Source of the DNA: a candidate division KSB1 bacterium
GTDB taxonomy: Bacteria > Zhuqueibacterota > Zhuqueibacteria > Zhuqueibacterales > Zhuqueibacteraceae
NCBI GenBank assembly: GCA_034506255.1
Contig: JAPDPX010000014.1
Location: 1 to 64,000 of the forward strand
Reading direction: 5' to 3'
Length of the DNA: 64,000 nt
Part shown: piece by piece, positions 18,466-25,905 of the stretch
How the letters are laid out: each line of letters opens with the position of its first letter
Position numbering within the stretch: the stretch's first letter is position 1
Made by a program: the position numbers and the translations under genes
The notes under the pieces: model-generated
The model's input: only the letters and a program-made list of their open reading frames with translations
What the model was told of the DNA's origin: nothing
The model's database searches: none

Positions 18466-19817
18466 GCGATCACACCTGCATTTCAACAACGCCGGTGCCT
18501 CCGGTTGTAGAGGCCGAGGTGGGCAAACCCGCCCGGCTGTGGAGCAAGAATTATTTGCTGCTGTGGCAGGGGCAATTTGTCAGCCGCCTGGGCAATCAGG
18601 CCTTCAACGTCGCGCTGCTCTTTTGGCTGAAGCACACCACCGGTTCGGCGACACTCATGGGCTTCATCTCGATGGTGTCGAGCATTCCGGCGCTGCTGTT
18701 GATCTCGGTTGGCGGCGCCATCGCCGACCGTTACTCGCGCCGCAACATCATCATTCTGTGTGATCTGTTTGCCGGACTTGCCGTCTTGTCGCTGGCCTTC
18801 CTGCTTCTCCTGGCACCCGGCGCCACCGGGCTGGCGATTGTTTGGCTGTTTGTCGTCTCGATTGTACTGGCGGTCATTTCATCGTTCTTTGCCCCGGCGA
18901 TTTCCGCCGCCATTCCAGATCTGGTGCCCAGGGAACGGCTGGCGGCGGCAAACTCGATGGGCCAGTTCTCAGAGCAATTCACCCTTTTCATCGGGCAGGG
19001 ATTGGGGGGAACGCTTTACCGGCTGCTGGGCGCGCCGATCCTGTTCTTGATCGATGGCCTGACCTTTTTGTTTTCGGCGGTGAGTGAGACCTTCATCACA
19101 ATTCCGCAACCGGTGCGCAAACCCAGCAGCAACTGGCGGCAGCGTCTGCGCGAATTTCGCCATGACCTCGCCGAGGGCTTTCAGTATGTCTGGCACACTG
19201 CCGGTCTGAAGGGGCTGGTCATGGTCTCGGCGGTGAACAACTTCTTTTCGGTGCCCATTCTGCTGTTGCTGCCGTTTTATGTCGAGGATTTTCTCCAGGT
19301 CAAAGTTGATTGGTATGGCTTTTTGCTGGCTGCCTTCGGCATGGGCTCGCTGCTGGGATCGGGGATCGCCGGGATGTGCCGGCCCTCGGGCTGGACGCGG
19401 GCCCGCTTGATGATGCTGGTGATGCTCCTGGACGCCCTGTTTTACGGCCTGCTGGCGGTGGTTCGTCTGCCGCTGGCGGCATTGGCGCTGGCCTTTCTCA
19501 GCGGTGCGGCCGGCGGCTTTTTTGCGATCAATACCACGACCCTCATTCAAATGACAACGCCGAGCCAAATTCGGGGTCGCATCTTCGGATTGCTCGGCAC
19601 CATCGCCGGCAGCATTACGCCGCTGGCTTTGGGCCTTTCCGGGGTGGTTGCGGATTTGACCGGAAAGAACATTCCGTTGATTTATTTGACCTGCAGTGGT
19701 GCGCTGCTGGTCCTGGCACTGGTTGTCATCTCCCGCCGCGAGATACGGGAATTCCTGGCCTGTGAACTGGCTGCCGAAGGCACGCCGGCGCCGGCGGAAG
19801 CACGGTCGCCAGTTTGA
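18462..19817 (+). CDS. MFS transporter, EntS-like exporter
   Basis: An inner-membrane protein of 451 residues with about 12 hydrophobic segments. The N-terminal region reads LWQGQFVSRLGNQAFNVALL, and the loop between segments 2 and 3 carries ADRYSRRNIII, a typical MFS motif A (D-R-x-x-R-R). The family (MFS_3/EntS-like) commonly exports peptides, siderophores and macrolides made by adjacent clusters. Here it overlaps the sulfotransferase by 4 bp and precedes the MbtH-like gene, so export of the finished peptide, or self-protection, is likely. No iron-chelating building-block genes are nearby, so a siderophore role is not favoured. Confidence 0.85.
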   Translation: MSDHTCISTTPVPPVVEAEVGKPARLWSKNYLLLWQGQFVSRLGNQAFNVALLFWLKHTTGSATLMGFISMVSSIPALLLISVGGAIADRYSRRNIIILCDLFAGLAVLSLAFLLLLAPGATGLAIVWLFVVSIVLAVISSFFAPAISAAIPDLVPRERLAAANSMGQFSEQFTLFIGQGLGGTLYRLLGAPILFLIDGLTFLFSAVSETFITIPQPVRKPSSNWRQRLREFRHDLAEGFQYVWHTAGLKGLVMVSAVNNFFSVPILLLLPFYVEDFLQVKVDWYGFLLAAFGMGSLLGSGIAGMCRPSGWTRARLMMLVMLLDALFYGLLAVVRLPLAALALAFLSGAAGGFFAINTTTLIQMTTPSQIRGRIFGLLGTIAGSITPLALGLSGVVADLTGKNIPLIYLTCSGALLVLALVVISRREIREFLACELAAEGTPAPAEARSPV

Positions 19818-19918
19818 CTGCACCATGCCGGCTGCCGTGGTGGCTGGCGGCGCTGCGAAATATTGCAGACAAGACAACGGCAAACCTCATCACACTCATT
19901 ATTTTCAAGGAGAGCAAA

Positions 19919-20152
19919 ATGGTCCGCGATGAAAACGAAGACAGCACGATCTACAAAGTCGTCGTCAATCATGAAGAGCAATACTCGATCTGGCCGGCGG
20001 ATCGCGAAAACGCACTCGGCTGGCGCGATGTCGGCAAGACCGGCACCAAGGCGGAATGTCTGGCCTACATCAAAGAAGTGTGGACGGACATGCGGCCGTT
20101 GAGCCTGCGGAAAAAAATGGAAGAAGCAGCGCAACAGCCGCAGAACCAATGA
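19919..20152 (+). CDS. mbtH: MbtH-like protein
   Basis: A small (77-residue) partner protein that binds adenylation domains and supports their folding or activity. The signature is nearly complete: YKVVVNHEEQYSIWPADREN, GWRDVGKTGTKAECLAYI and VWTDMRPLSLR, with the conserved Trp residues in place. The start ATG at 19919 is fixed by a strong Shine-Dalgarno (AAGGAGA, spacing about 6). It lies about 100 bp after the exporter gene. Its presence suggests that at least one adenylation domain of the adjacent synthetases depends on it. Confidence 0.97.
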   Translation: MVRDENEDSTIYKVVVNHEEQYSIWPADRENALGWRDVGKTGTKAECLAYIKEVWTDMRPLSLRKKMEEAAQQPQNQ

Positions 20153-20504
20153 GCACAACGGGGGACTCGACAGTGCCGGGGCTGACGAAGTCATGATGTT
20201 CCTCCTGCTTTGTCTGGTCCCCGCCCCTTCGTCTCCGGGCATGACCGCCTCGCCCTGCAACGCCGGACTGTTTTCTTTCGCACAGGCAACCGCCCGCCAA
20301 GGATAGTGTGGGTCCGGTGTTGCAGTGCTGTTCTCTGGACGCGGCTCCGGGGCGGGCGGGGAGACCGCACAGCACTTGTTTGCGCCATGCCGGGGAAGAT
20401 GCGAAATGGCATCATCGCGAGCAGGACAGCCAGGTCGTTGATTCCCTGCGAAGGGAGCGCGCTCCCGGCGCGGGGGAAAGCTTGTTGTACTACAGGTGAG
20501 AAAA
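20153..20504. other. 352-bp intergenic region, nothing recognised
   Basis: Between the MbtH-like gene and the GAF-domain gene there is GC-rich sequence without a convincing gene, repeat-family member or terminator. A Shine-Dalgarno AGGTGAG near its right end serves the next gene. Confidence 0.5.
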
Positions 20505-21230
20505 ATGCACCCGCCGGAGACGAAAAGGCTGCACCCTCTGCTGGAAGGGTTCTACCGCCTCTACCAGCGCCACGACGGGGTGAAGACATTATTGGATGAG
20601 GCGGCAAAATTGGCGGTCGAATTTTTCCAGGTACAGCAATGTGCCATTGCCTGGCTGGCAGAGGGCAAGCCCGGTTTCAGCGTTCTGGTGAGTAGCGGCG
20701 CAAAGCCGACGGATGATTTCGTCAATCATGTCGGGCAAGCGATCGCCGCACACCGCCGACAGCATCCTGCCGCAGAACGGGGCAGCGCGCATGTGCTCCC
20801 TGTCGCTGCTGCCGGCACTCCCGATCCCCGGGAGTTTGTCCTGCCGGTGCAGGTCAGCCATCGTATCGCCGGCTATCTTTACGCGCGCCAGAGCAAGCTG
20901 ATGGCCGACGAGGCCCTGCTCGCGCTGCTGGCACGGCATATTGGCGCTGCCGTTGAAACGCAGAGGATGCGCGAGCTGCTGGCTTCGCGTTATGCTGCTC
21001 CGGCGGGCGCATCGAACCGGGGTGAAGCCGCGGCACCCTCGGTGCTGGGAACGCCCATTTTGGCCGCCGTCGAAACTCCCGGGAAAGTTGCGAACATCGT
21101 TGCCCGGGCTTTTTACAAAGAATTGCGCAAGGCCGGTTTTGAGACGAAGCAGATTTTGATGGTCGCCACGGCGCTGATCGAAAATTTGACCGAGGCCCTG
21201 CGCCGGGCCAGCACCAAAAAGCAGGCGTGA
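20505..21230 (+). CDS. GAF-domain protein of unknown role
   Basis: About 241 residues, predicted soluble. Residues from about 15 to 165 look like a GAF sensor fold: an N-terminal helix (LLEGFYRLYQRHDGVKTLLD), then VQQCAIAWLAE and VLPVQVSHRIAGYLYARQSK, then a helix with LLALLARHIGAAVETQR. The C-terminal 50 residues (VANIVARAFYKELRKAGF and following) form a helical segment without a recognised DNA-binding or catalytic motif. The ATG at 20505 was preferred over GTG 20496 because AGGTGAG lies 5-6 bases before it. The stop overlaps a possible GTG start of the next gene, so it is co-transcribed with the acyltransferase-like gene. It may sense a small ligand for the cluster, but no output domain is visible. 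Confidence 0.65.
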   Translation: MHPPETKRLHPLLEGFYRLYQRHDGVKTLLDEAAKLAVEFFQVQQCAIAWLAEGKPGFSVLVSSGAKPTDDFVNHVGQAIAAHRRQHPAAERGSAHVLPVAAAGTPDPREFVLPVQVSHRIAGYLYARQSKLMADEALLALLARHIGAAVETQRMRELLASRYAAPAGASNRGEAAAPSVLGTPILAAVETPGKVANIVARAFYKELRKAGFETKQILMVATALIENLTEALRRASTKKQA

Positions 21231-21271
21231 GCCATGTGTGTTCCGGCACAACCAGCTGGAGATCGGCTCGA

Positions 21272-23056
21272 ATGTATGCGCAAGAACGAACAAAAGATGT
21301 TTATGAGACGATCGCCGGATATCCCCAACCGCCTCTCATTCCCCTGCCGCCCTGCGAAGACTGGGAATCATTGCAGGCGATGGGCCTGAAATTGGGAGGC
21401 GTGTCGTGCGGGATCGTGAAGGCGGCCATGAGCCTGACGGGCTTTCGTGCTTTTCATCGGCAGCTTCCCCGGCAGCTCGAAGCGATTCTGCGCCGCAGCG
21501 AATTGCGGGGTGCCTATCTTTTTGCGCCGGTGATTTCTGCCACCCTGGCGTTGCAGGATGATCCACGGAATCCCGATGCCCTGACGCGCGCCGCGACCCT
21601 GTTGTTCGCGGCCCGCGCACTGTATGATGACATCGTCTCCGCCCGTCTGGAACCCGATCGTCTCGGTGACCAGGTGCTCGAAATGGGACAATATCCCAAT
21701 CTCTTCGCCACCAGCATGATCATCGAAGACAAACGCGCGCGCCTTTTCAAAAGCACGAACGTGACGACCATTACCGTGGCCGTCGCCGGCCGCCTGTACT
21801 CATTGCGCGTCGGGAACTTGGGAACGGAGACCACGATGGCACAACTGCTGACCGCCCTGGAGCAGTTGGCGGCCACCGCCCGCCGTCAGCGGCGCAGAAA
21901 CGACGAGCCTGCTCCCGGTGTGCTGTCTGCTGCCGACCACCCCACTCAGATCAAAGCCTTCTCGCAGCTGCAACAGATCCGGGTCAACGCCGAATCGCTG
22001 GCCGCGCTGCGTCACAGTTTTTTGACCTTGTGCCTCGATTTGGAGAGTGCGCCGGGCTCACTTGCGGAAGCCGCCCTCCTGGCGCACAGCACCAATTTCG
22101 TCAACCGGTGGCATCATGCCAGCATGCAGCTCGTGGTTTTCGGCAATGGCAAGGCTTGTGTGATTTGTCATTTCAGTGCCTATCTCGATGGCAACACGAT
22201 GGCGCGCGCGGCGGCGGAGCTGCAGCAACGCGCCGCAGCCTGGCCCCTGCCGCAGAACACACGGCAGGAGGCGGGCAGCCTCGCCCCCGCGACGGAGCTG
22301 CAGTGGCGTATTGCCCCGGAATGGCTGCGACGGGGAAGTGCGGATTTGCGCACGGTGCTCGACAACCAGCAGGCCACGTTTGAAATCCCCGGCTGGGGCA
22401 GGGAGTTTTTTCTGGCGCATGATGTGGAGGCGGTGCCGGCGTTCATTCTGGCATTGCAAATGGCGGCCAGGCGACTGACTGGAAAAATCGTGCGCATCAC
22501 GCAGTTTGTCAGCCTGTCCCGCTATCGCTGCATGGATTTGGCCACCCCGGTCGTCACGACACCGGAGGTGATCCGCTTCGTCGAAGCCATGGACAGCGAA
22601 GCAATGGCGGCAGACCGTGCCATGACGCTGCTGCATGAAGCCATTCATTCCCAGAAAGAGGTTTGTCGAAAAGCACGACACGCTCTGCCGTTTGACGACC
22701 TGCTGGCGCTGTTTCTCCGCTCGCGCAAAGGCGTGCAAAAATGGTATGTGCTGCTGGTGGCCGCCCTTGCGGTCAAAATCCTGCGGCTGTTGGGTTGCTA
22801 TCGCCCGTTGCCGCGCGAAGTGCTGGTCTCGCATCCGGAGATTTATCCGACCGTGCCCGTGTTTGGCCGTCCCGGGGTGCGGTTGCCCTATGTGAAGTAT
22901 TTCGGGCTGCATTATCAAATCATGGATGAAAAGATCGTCATCACCGTGATGCCGGCGGTGGGGTGGACGATTCCGAATGCGGAGCTGGTTGCAGAAGTCC
23001 GTGAAAGTTTGCAACGCATTCAAAACCTGATTGTGCATGCTGGCAGGAAATCCTAG
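21272..23056 (+). CDS. Divergent choline/carnitine O-acyltransferase-family protein
   Basis: 594 residues, close to the usual size of carnitine acyltransferases. Family landmarks appear in order: a Pro-rich start (PPLIPLPP); an LEMGQYPNLFATS block near 145 (family: M-x-QY-x-x-LF-x-T); TITVAVAGRLYSLRV; NAESLAALRHSFLTLCLD; and NRWHHASMQLVVFGNGKACV. Then comes a catalytic-region histidine in CHFSAYLDG, where the family normally has EHSxxDG, so His-to-Asp spacing is two residues longer. Next are VPAFILALQMAARRLTG and a C-terminal FGLHYQIMDEKIVITV strand region. The carnitine-binding STS and GRTE-type motifs are not recognisable, so the acceptor is probably not carnitine. It sits between the GAF gene and the type II thioesterase gene, in a cluster lacking a terminal thioesterase. 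It may acylate the peptide or release it from the last carrier; this is inference. Confidence 0.7.
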   Translation: MYAQERTKDVYETIAGYPQPPLIPLPPCEDWESLQAMGLKLGGVSCGIVKAAMSLTGFRAFHRQLPRQLEAILRRSELRGAYLFAPVISATLALQDDPRNPDALTRAATLLFAARALYDDIVSARLEPDRLGDQVLEMGQYPNLFATSMIIEDKRARLFKSTNVTTITVAVAGRLYSLRVGNLGTETTMAQLLTALEQLAATARRQRRRNDEPAPGVLSAADHPTQIKAFSQLQQIRVNAESLAALRHSFLTLCLDLESAPGSLAEAALLAHSTNFVNRWHHASMQLVVFGNGKACVICHFSAYLDGNTMARAAAELQQRAAAWPLPQNTRQEAGSLAPATELQWRIAPEWLRRGSADLRTVLDNQQATFEIPGWGREFFLAHDVEAVPAFILALQMAARRLTGKIVRITQFVSLSRYRCMDLATPVVTTPEVIRFVEAMDSEAMAADRAMTLLHEAIHSQKEVCRKARHALPFDDLLALFLRSRKGVQKWYVLLVAALAVKILRLLGCYRPLPREVLVSHPEIYPTVPVFGRPGVRLPYVKYFGLHYQIMDEKIVITVMPAVGWTIPNAELVAEVRESLQRIQNLIVHAGRKS

Positions 23057-23813
23057 TGCAAGCTGGGTGGTGCGGCCCCGGCCCAATCCCCGCGCGGCGT
23101 TGCGTTTGTTTTGCTTCCCTTACGCCGGGGCCGGCAGCATCATTTTTCGATCGTGGCCGGAACAGCTTCCCGTCTCCGTGGAAACCTGTCTGGTGGAATT
23201 GCCCGGACGCGGTTCGCGCTTGCGCGAACCGCTCTTCACCCGGCTGCTGCCCATGATCGATGCCGCGTTGCCGGCTTTGCTGCCCTACCTGGACCGGCCG
23301 TTCGCCTTCTTCGGGCACAGCATGGGTGCCTTGTTGAGTTTCGAGCTCACACGGCGGTTGCGCCGACAAGCTGATCGCCTGCCGTCGCATCTTTTTGTCT
23401 CGGGGCGTGCCGCGCCGCACCTCCCGGATGCCATGCCCGCCCTGCACAAGCTGCCCGAGGCGGAGTTTATCGCCGAATTGCGCCGTCTCAACGGCACGCC
23501 CGGGGAGGTGCTGGAGCACGCCGAGCTGATGCAGCTTTTGATGCCGATCCTGCGCGCCGACTTCGCCGTCTGCGAAACTTATGTCTGTGAACCGGGTCCT
23601 CCGCTCGCCTGTCCGATCACGGTTTTCGGCGGCGCGGAGGATCCCCATGTCACGCGCGCCACGCTGGAACCCTGGCGCGAGCACACGAGTGCCGGTTTCG
23701 CTTTGCATATCCTGCCCGGCGATCATTTCTTCTTGCAATCCGCTGCGCCCATGCTGCTGCAGATTATGCGGGAAGAGCTGCTGCGCCTGACGGGACAAGC
23801 ACCGGGGAGATGA
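23037..23813 (+). CDS. Type II thioesterase (alpha/beta hydrolase)
   Basis: A stand-alone thioesterase of about 258 residues that normally removes wrong or stalled acyl groups from carrier domains. The N-terminal LFCFPYAGAGSIIF strand-loop is typical of the GrsT/SrfAD family. The nucleophile elbow is GHSMG (Ser near residue 93), the acid is the Asp in GGAEDPHV and the base is the His in LPGDHFFL, so the triad is complete. The start is uncertain: TTG 23031, ATG 23037 and GTG 23067/23070 are all in frame, and the first two overlap the end of the upstream gene. It overlaps the next gene by ATGA. Since no synthetase here has its own thioesterase, it might also take part in product release. Confidence 0.93.
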   Translation: MLAGNPSASWVVRPRPNPRAALRLFCFPYAGAGSIIFRSWPEQLPVSVETCLVELPGRGSRLREPLFTRLLPMIDAALPALLPYLDRPFAFFGHSMGALLSFELTRRLRRQADRLPSHLFVSGRAAPHLPDAMPALHKLPEAEFIAELRRLNGTPGEVLEHAELMQLLMPILRADFAVCETYVCEPGPPLACPITVFGGAEDPHVTRATLEPWREHTSAGFALHILPGDHFFLQSAAPMLLQIMREELLRLTGQAPGR

Positions 23814-23821
23814 GGGGAAAA

Positions 23822-24577
23822 ATGAACCATCCAGTCGACTGGGAGGTGCCTCCCGCCGCCCCTGCGCTGGCTGATGGTGAAGTCCATGTCTGGCGTATCG
23901 GGCTGCAATTGCCGCCGTCGCGGATGGAACAATTGCAAGCGATGCTGGATGCCGGTGAAACACAGAGAGCGGCACGTTTTTATTTTGACAAAGACCGGCG
24001 GCGTTTCATCGTTGCGCATGCCGCCATGAGGATGATTCTGGGAGCCTATCTGCAGCTCGACCCGGCGGGCCTGCAGCTCGGCCGGAATGCTTATGGCAAA
24101 CCGGAATTGCAGGACAACCGGACAGCCGTGGCCGTACGGTTCAATCTTTCGCATTCCGGTGAACTGGCGCTCTTCGCGGTCGCACGTGATCGCAATCTCG
24201 GCGTCGATGTCGAGCAGGTTCGCCCGGTGCAGGAACTCCTGCAGTTGGCCCAACGCTTTTTCACGCCGCAGGAGGTGAATGTCCTGCGGCAGATTCCCGC
24301 GGAGGGGCGGCTGCTGGCTTTTTTCAATTGCTGGACACGCAAAGAGGCATTCATCAAAGCCAATGGCATGGGCCTGTCGCTGCCGCTCGATCAATTCGAG
24401 GTTACCTGTGCTCCGGGGGAACCGGCGCGGCTGCTGCGCCATCCGCCAGCCGGCGGGGAGCTGGCCCCGTGGTCCTTGCATGCCTTCACCCCCGCCGAAG
24501 GGTACGTTGCAGCACTCGCCGTGCAGGGGGAGCTGCAGTGGCTCAAATGCTGGCAGTGGCGGGAGCAGACTGTCTAA
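23822..24577 (+). CDS. Sfp-type 4'-phosphopantetheinyl transferase
   Basis: Activates carrier domains by moving phosphopantetheine from CoA to the serine of LGG(H/D)S. About 251 residues, the normal size of the Sfp class. Conserved parts are NLSHSGELALFAVA, LGVDVEQVRP (Mg/CoA-binding Asp) and FFNCWTRKEAFIKANG (W-x-R-K-E-A core). ATG 23822 was chosen because GAGGGG lies just before it. ATG 23810 overlaps the thioesterase stop (ATGA) and is also possible. It is the probable activator of the synthetases in this cluster. Confidence 0.95.
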   Translation: MNHPVDWEVPPAAPALADGEVHVWRIGLQLPPSRMEQLQAMLDAGETQRAARFYFDKDRRRFIVAHAAMRMILGAYLQLDPAGLQLGRNAYGKPELQDNRTAVAVRFNLSHSGELALFAVARDRNLGVDVEQVRPVQELLQLAQRFFTPQEVNVLRQIPAEGRLLAFFNCWTRKEAFIKANGMGLSLPLDQFEVTCAPGEPARLLRHPPAGGELAPWSLHAFTPAEGYVAALAVQGELQWLKCWQWREQTV

Positions 24578-24752
24578 TTGGCAATGGCAAATTTTTCCGA
24601 TATGAGCTGAGTATTCCGGCAAGTGCACACATTGCCGCTCTCACTCCGGTTTTTGTCGCCGAGGGTGGCAGGGGCGAAGCCGGCACGCTCCGCTGCCGGG
24701 TGGCAAAGTGTCAGGCCGTCTTTCCAAAGACTCAACCCAGAGGTTTTTGACC

Positions 24753-24989
24753 ATGAGCGCAGATTACTGGGATGATTTCGGGTTTGCCTTCGGCCCTTTC
24801 CCCTTTGGCCCGGGCTGGTGGTGGCGCAAAAACATCAATTATAAGCGCACGGAAAGCCGCCATCAATTGCGCATCCGCATCAATCCTGCGGTACAAAAGG
24901 ATGAAATCAAGGTGCGCTTGCTCAAACCCGGTATCATCGAAATTGAGTGGCCGCGGCACGCGACAGGCGAAGAAATCACCTTGGAATGA
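24753..24989 (+). CDS. Small conserved-looking hypothetical protein
   Basis: A 78-residue protein with an aromatic/Gly-Pro-rich N-terminus (FGFAFGPFPFGPGWWWRKN) and a second half of alternating beta-strand character (HQLRIRINPAVQKDEIKVRL, then IIEIEWPR). The second half recalls one edge of an Hsp20/alpha-crystallin-like sandwich, but it is too short to assign. The start ATG 24753 has AGAGG about 9 bases upstream. It lies between the phosphopantetheinyl transferase gene and a lipoprotein gene. The function is unknown. Confidence 0.55.
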   Translation: MSADYWDDFGFAFGPFPFGPGWWWRKNINYKRTESRHQLRIRINPAVQKDEIKVRLLKPGIIEIEWPRHATGEEITLE

Positions 24990-25068
24990 CCCGCTTGAGG
25001 ACATTGGTAAACACCTCCGATTCCCATCCCACTCATTGTTGGTTCATTTCAAGCAAGGAGGATGTCTC

Positions 25069-25743
25069 ATGGTTACCTCAAGGACAGATGCCAGAGTGTG
25101 TCTGGCAACGCTCGCACTTGCGGCGCTGGCTCTCGGTGCGATCGGTTGCAGCGGAGAGTCGGCAAGTCTGACCGCCCCTGATCAAGTCACCCTTGATCAG
25201 CCGCTGGTGGACGCAAAAATCCAAAACGAGACCGCGGCGAATCTCTCCGCCGTCGGTACCTTTCGCAGCGAGGTGCTCGTACGAAAGCCCTGCGCCGTCT
25301 TTACCGTGAAGAATACCTCTGATCCCGGCATTCGCATCAGCGAGTTGATCCTTGACCTGAGCGGATCACAAGGCGGTGCCTATTTCGACATCACCCCGCT
25401 GGGAGCCGGCGTCGGCTGGTTTTATCCGCTCTACACGGATGACGGCTGGGATGTCGGCATGACCAGTTGGCATGGTGTCAATGACGGCAGCAAATCCATC
25501 CGCCTGACGTTCGATCTTTTTGATCCCGGCAAAACCTTCGAATTCCGGATCGATGTCGACCGGCTGCCGAACGGCATTGCGCCCTTTGGCAGGCCGGATG
25601 GCGAGCTGGTGTCAGGCAGTGAATTTGCCGGTGCCCGCATGATGGTGGTGTATTCCAAGGTCACAGAAGATCACCGTTTGACCACGGTCGCGAGCCAGAG
25701 TCTGGAATATCAGCCCACCGGGAACTGGCGCGCGGCGTTTTGA
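25069..25743 (+). CDS. Predicted lipoprotein of unknown function
   Basis: About 224 residues, predicted exported and lipid-anchored. The start ATG 25069 follows a perfect AAGGAGG at 7-base spacing. The N-terminus is a signal peptide (LATLALAALALGAIGC) with the lipobox Cys near residue 27. The mature part is Gly/Asp-rich and beta-like (SELILDLSGSQGGAYFDITP, TFDLFDPGKTFEFRIDVDRL), without a recognised family. A weak hairpin follows the stop codon. Any link to the peptide cluster is unproven. Confidence 0.75.
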   Translation: MVTSRTDARVCLATLALAALALGAIGCSGESASLTAPDQVTLDQPLVDAKIQNETAANLSAVGTFRSEVLVRKPCAVFTVKNTSDPGIRISELILDLSGSQGGAYFDITPLGAGVGWFYPLYTDDGWDVGMTSWHGVNDGSKSIRLTFDLFDPGKTFEFRIDVDRLPNGIAPFGRPDGELVSGSEFAGARMMVVYSKVTEDHRLTTVASQSLEYQPTGNWRAAF

Positions 25744-25790
25744 CAACGCGGTTCAAATTCCCTCCCGCGTTTGCCAATTCCCGCCTGCTG

Positions 25791-25832
25791 GCCGGCCTCC
25801 CGCCCCAATCGGGTCGGCCGGCGGGCGGTTTG
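25791..25832 (+). terminator. Possible intrinsic terminator or intergenic hairpin
   Basis: GCCGGCC at 25791-25797 can pair with GGCCGGC at 25816-25822, with an inner CCC-AATC-GGG stem. Only a short T-run follows (GGTTTG), so termination would be weak. Confidence 0.35.
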
Positions 25833-25905
25833 TAAAACACCCGGCGCTGACCGCTGAATTGGCAGGCATGTTCTCAAATATTCAGGAAAGGAAAAAGAAA
25901 AAATC

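Noticed and set aside
18462..19817. Siderophore cluster reading, because the exporter is EntS-like
   Set aside because: No catecholate, hydroxamate or salicylate genes and no TonB receptor are present. EntS-like MFS proteins also export other peptides.
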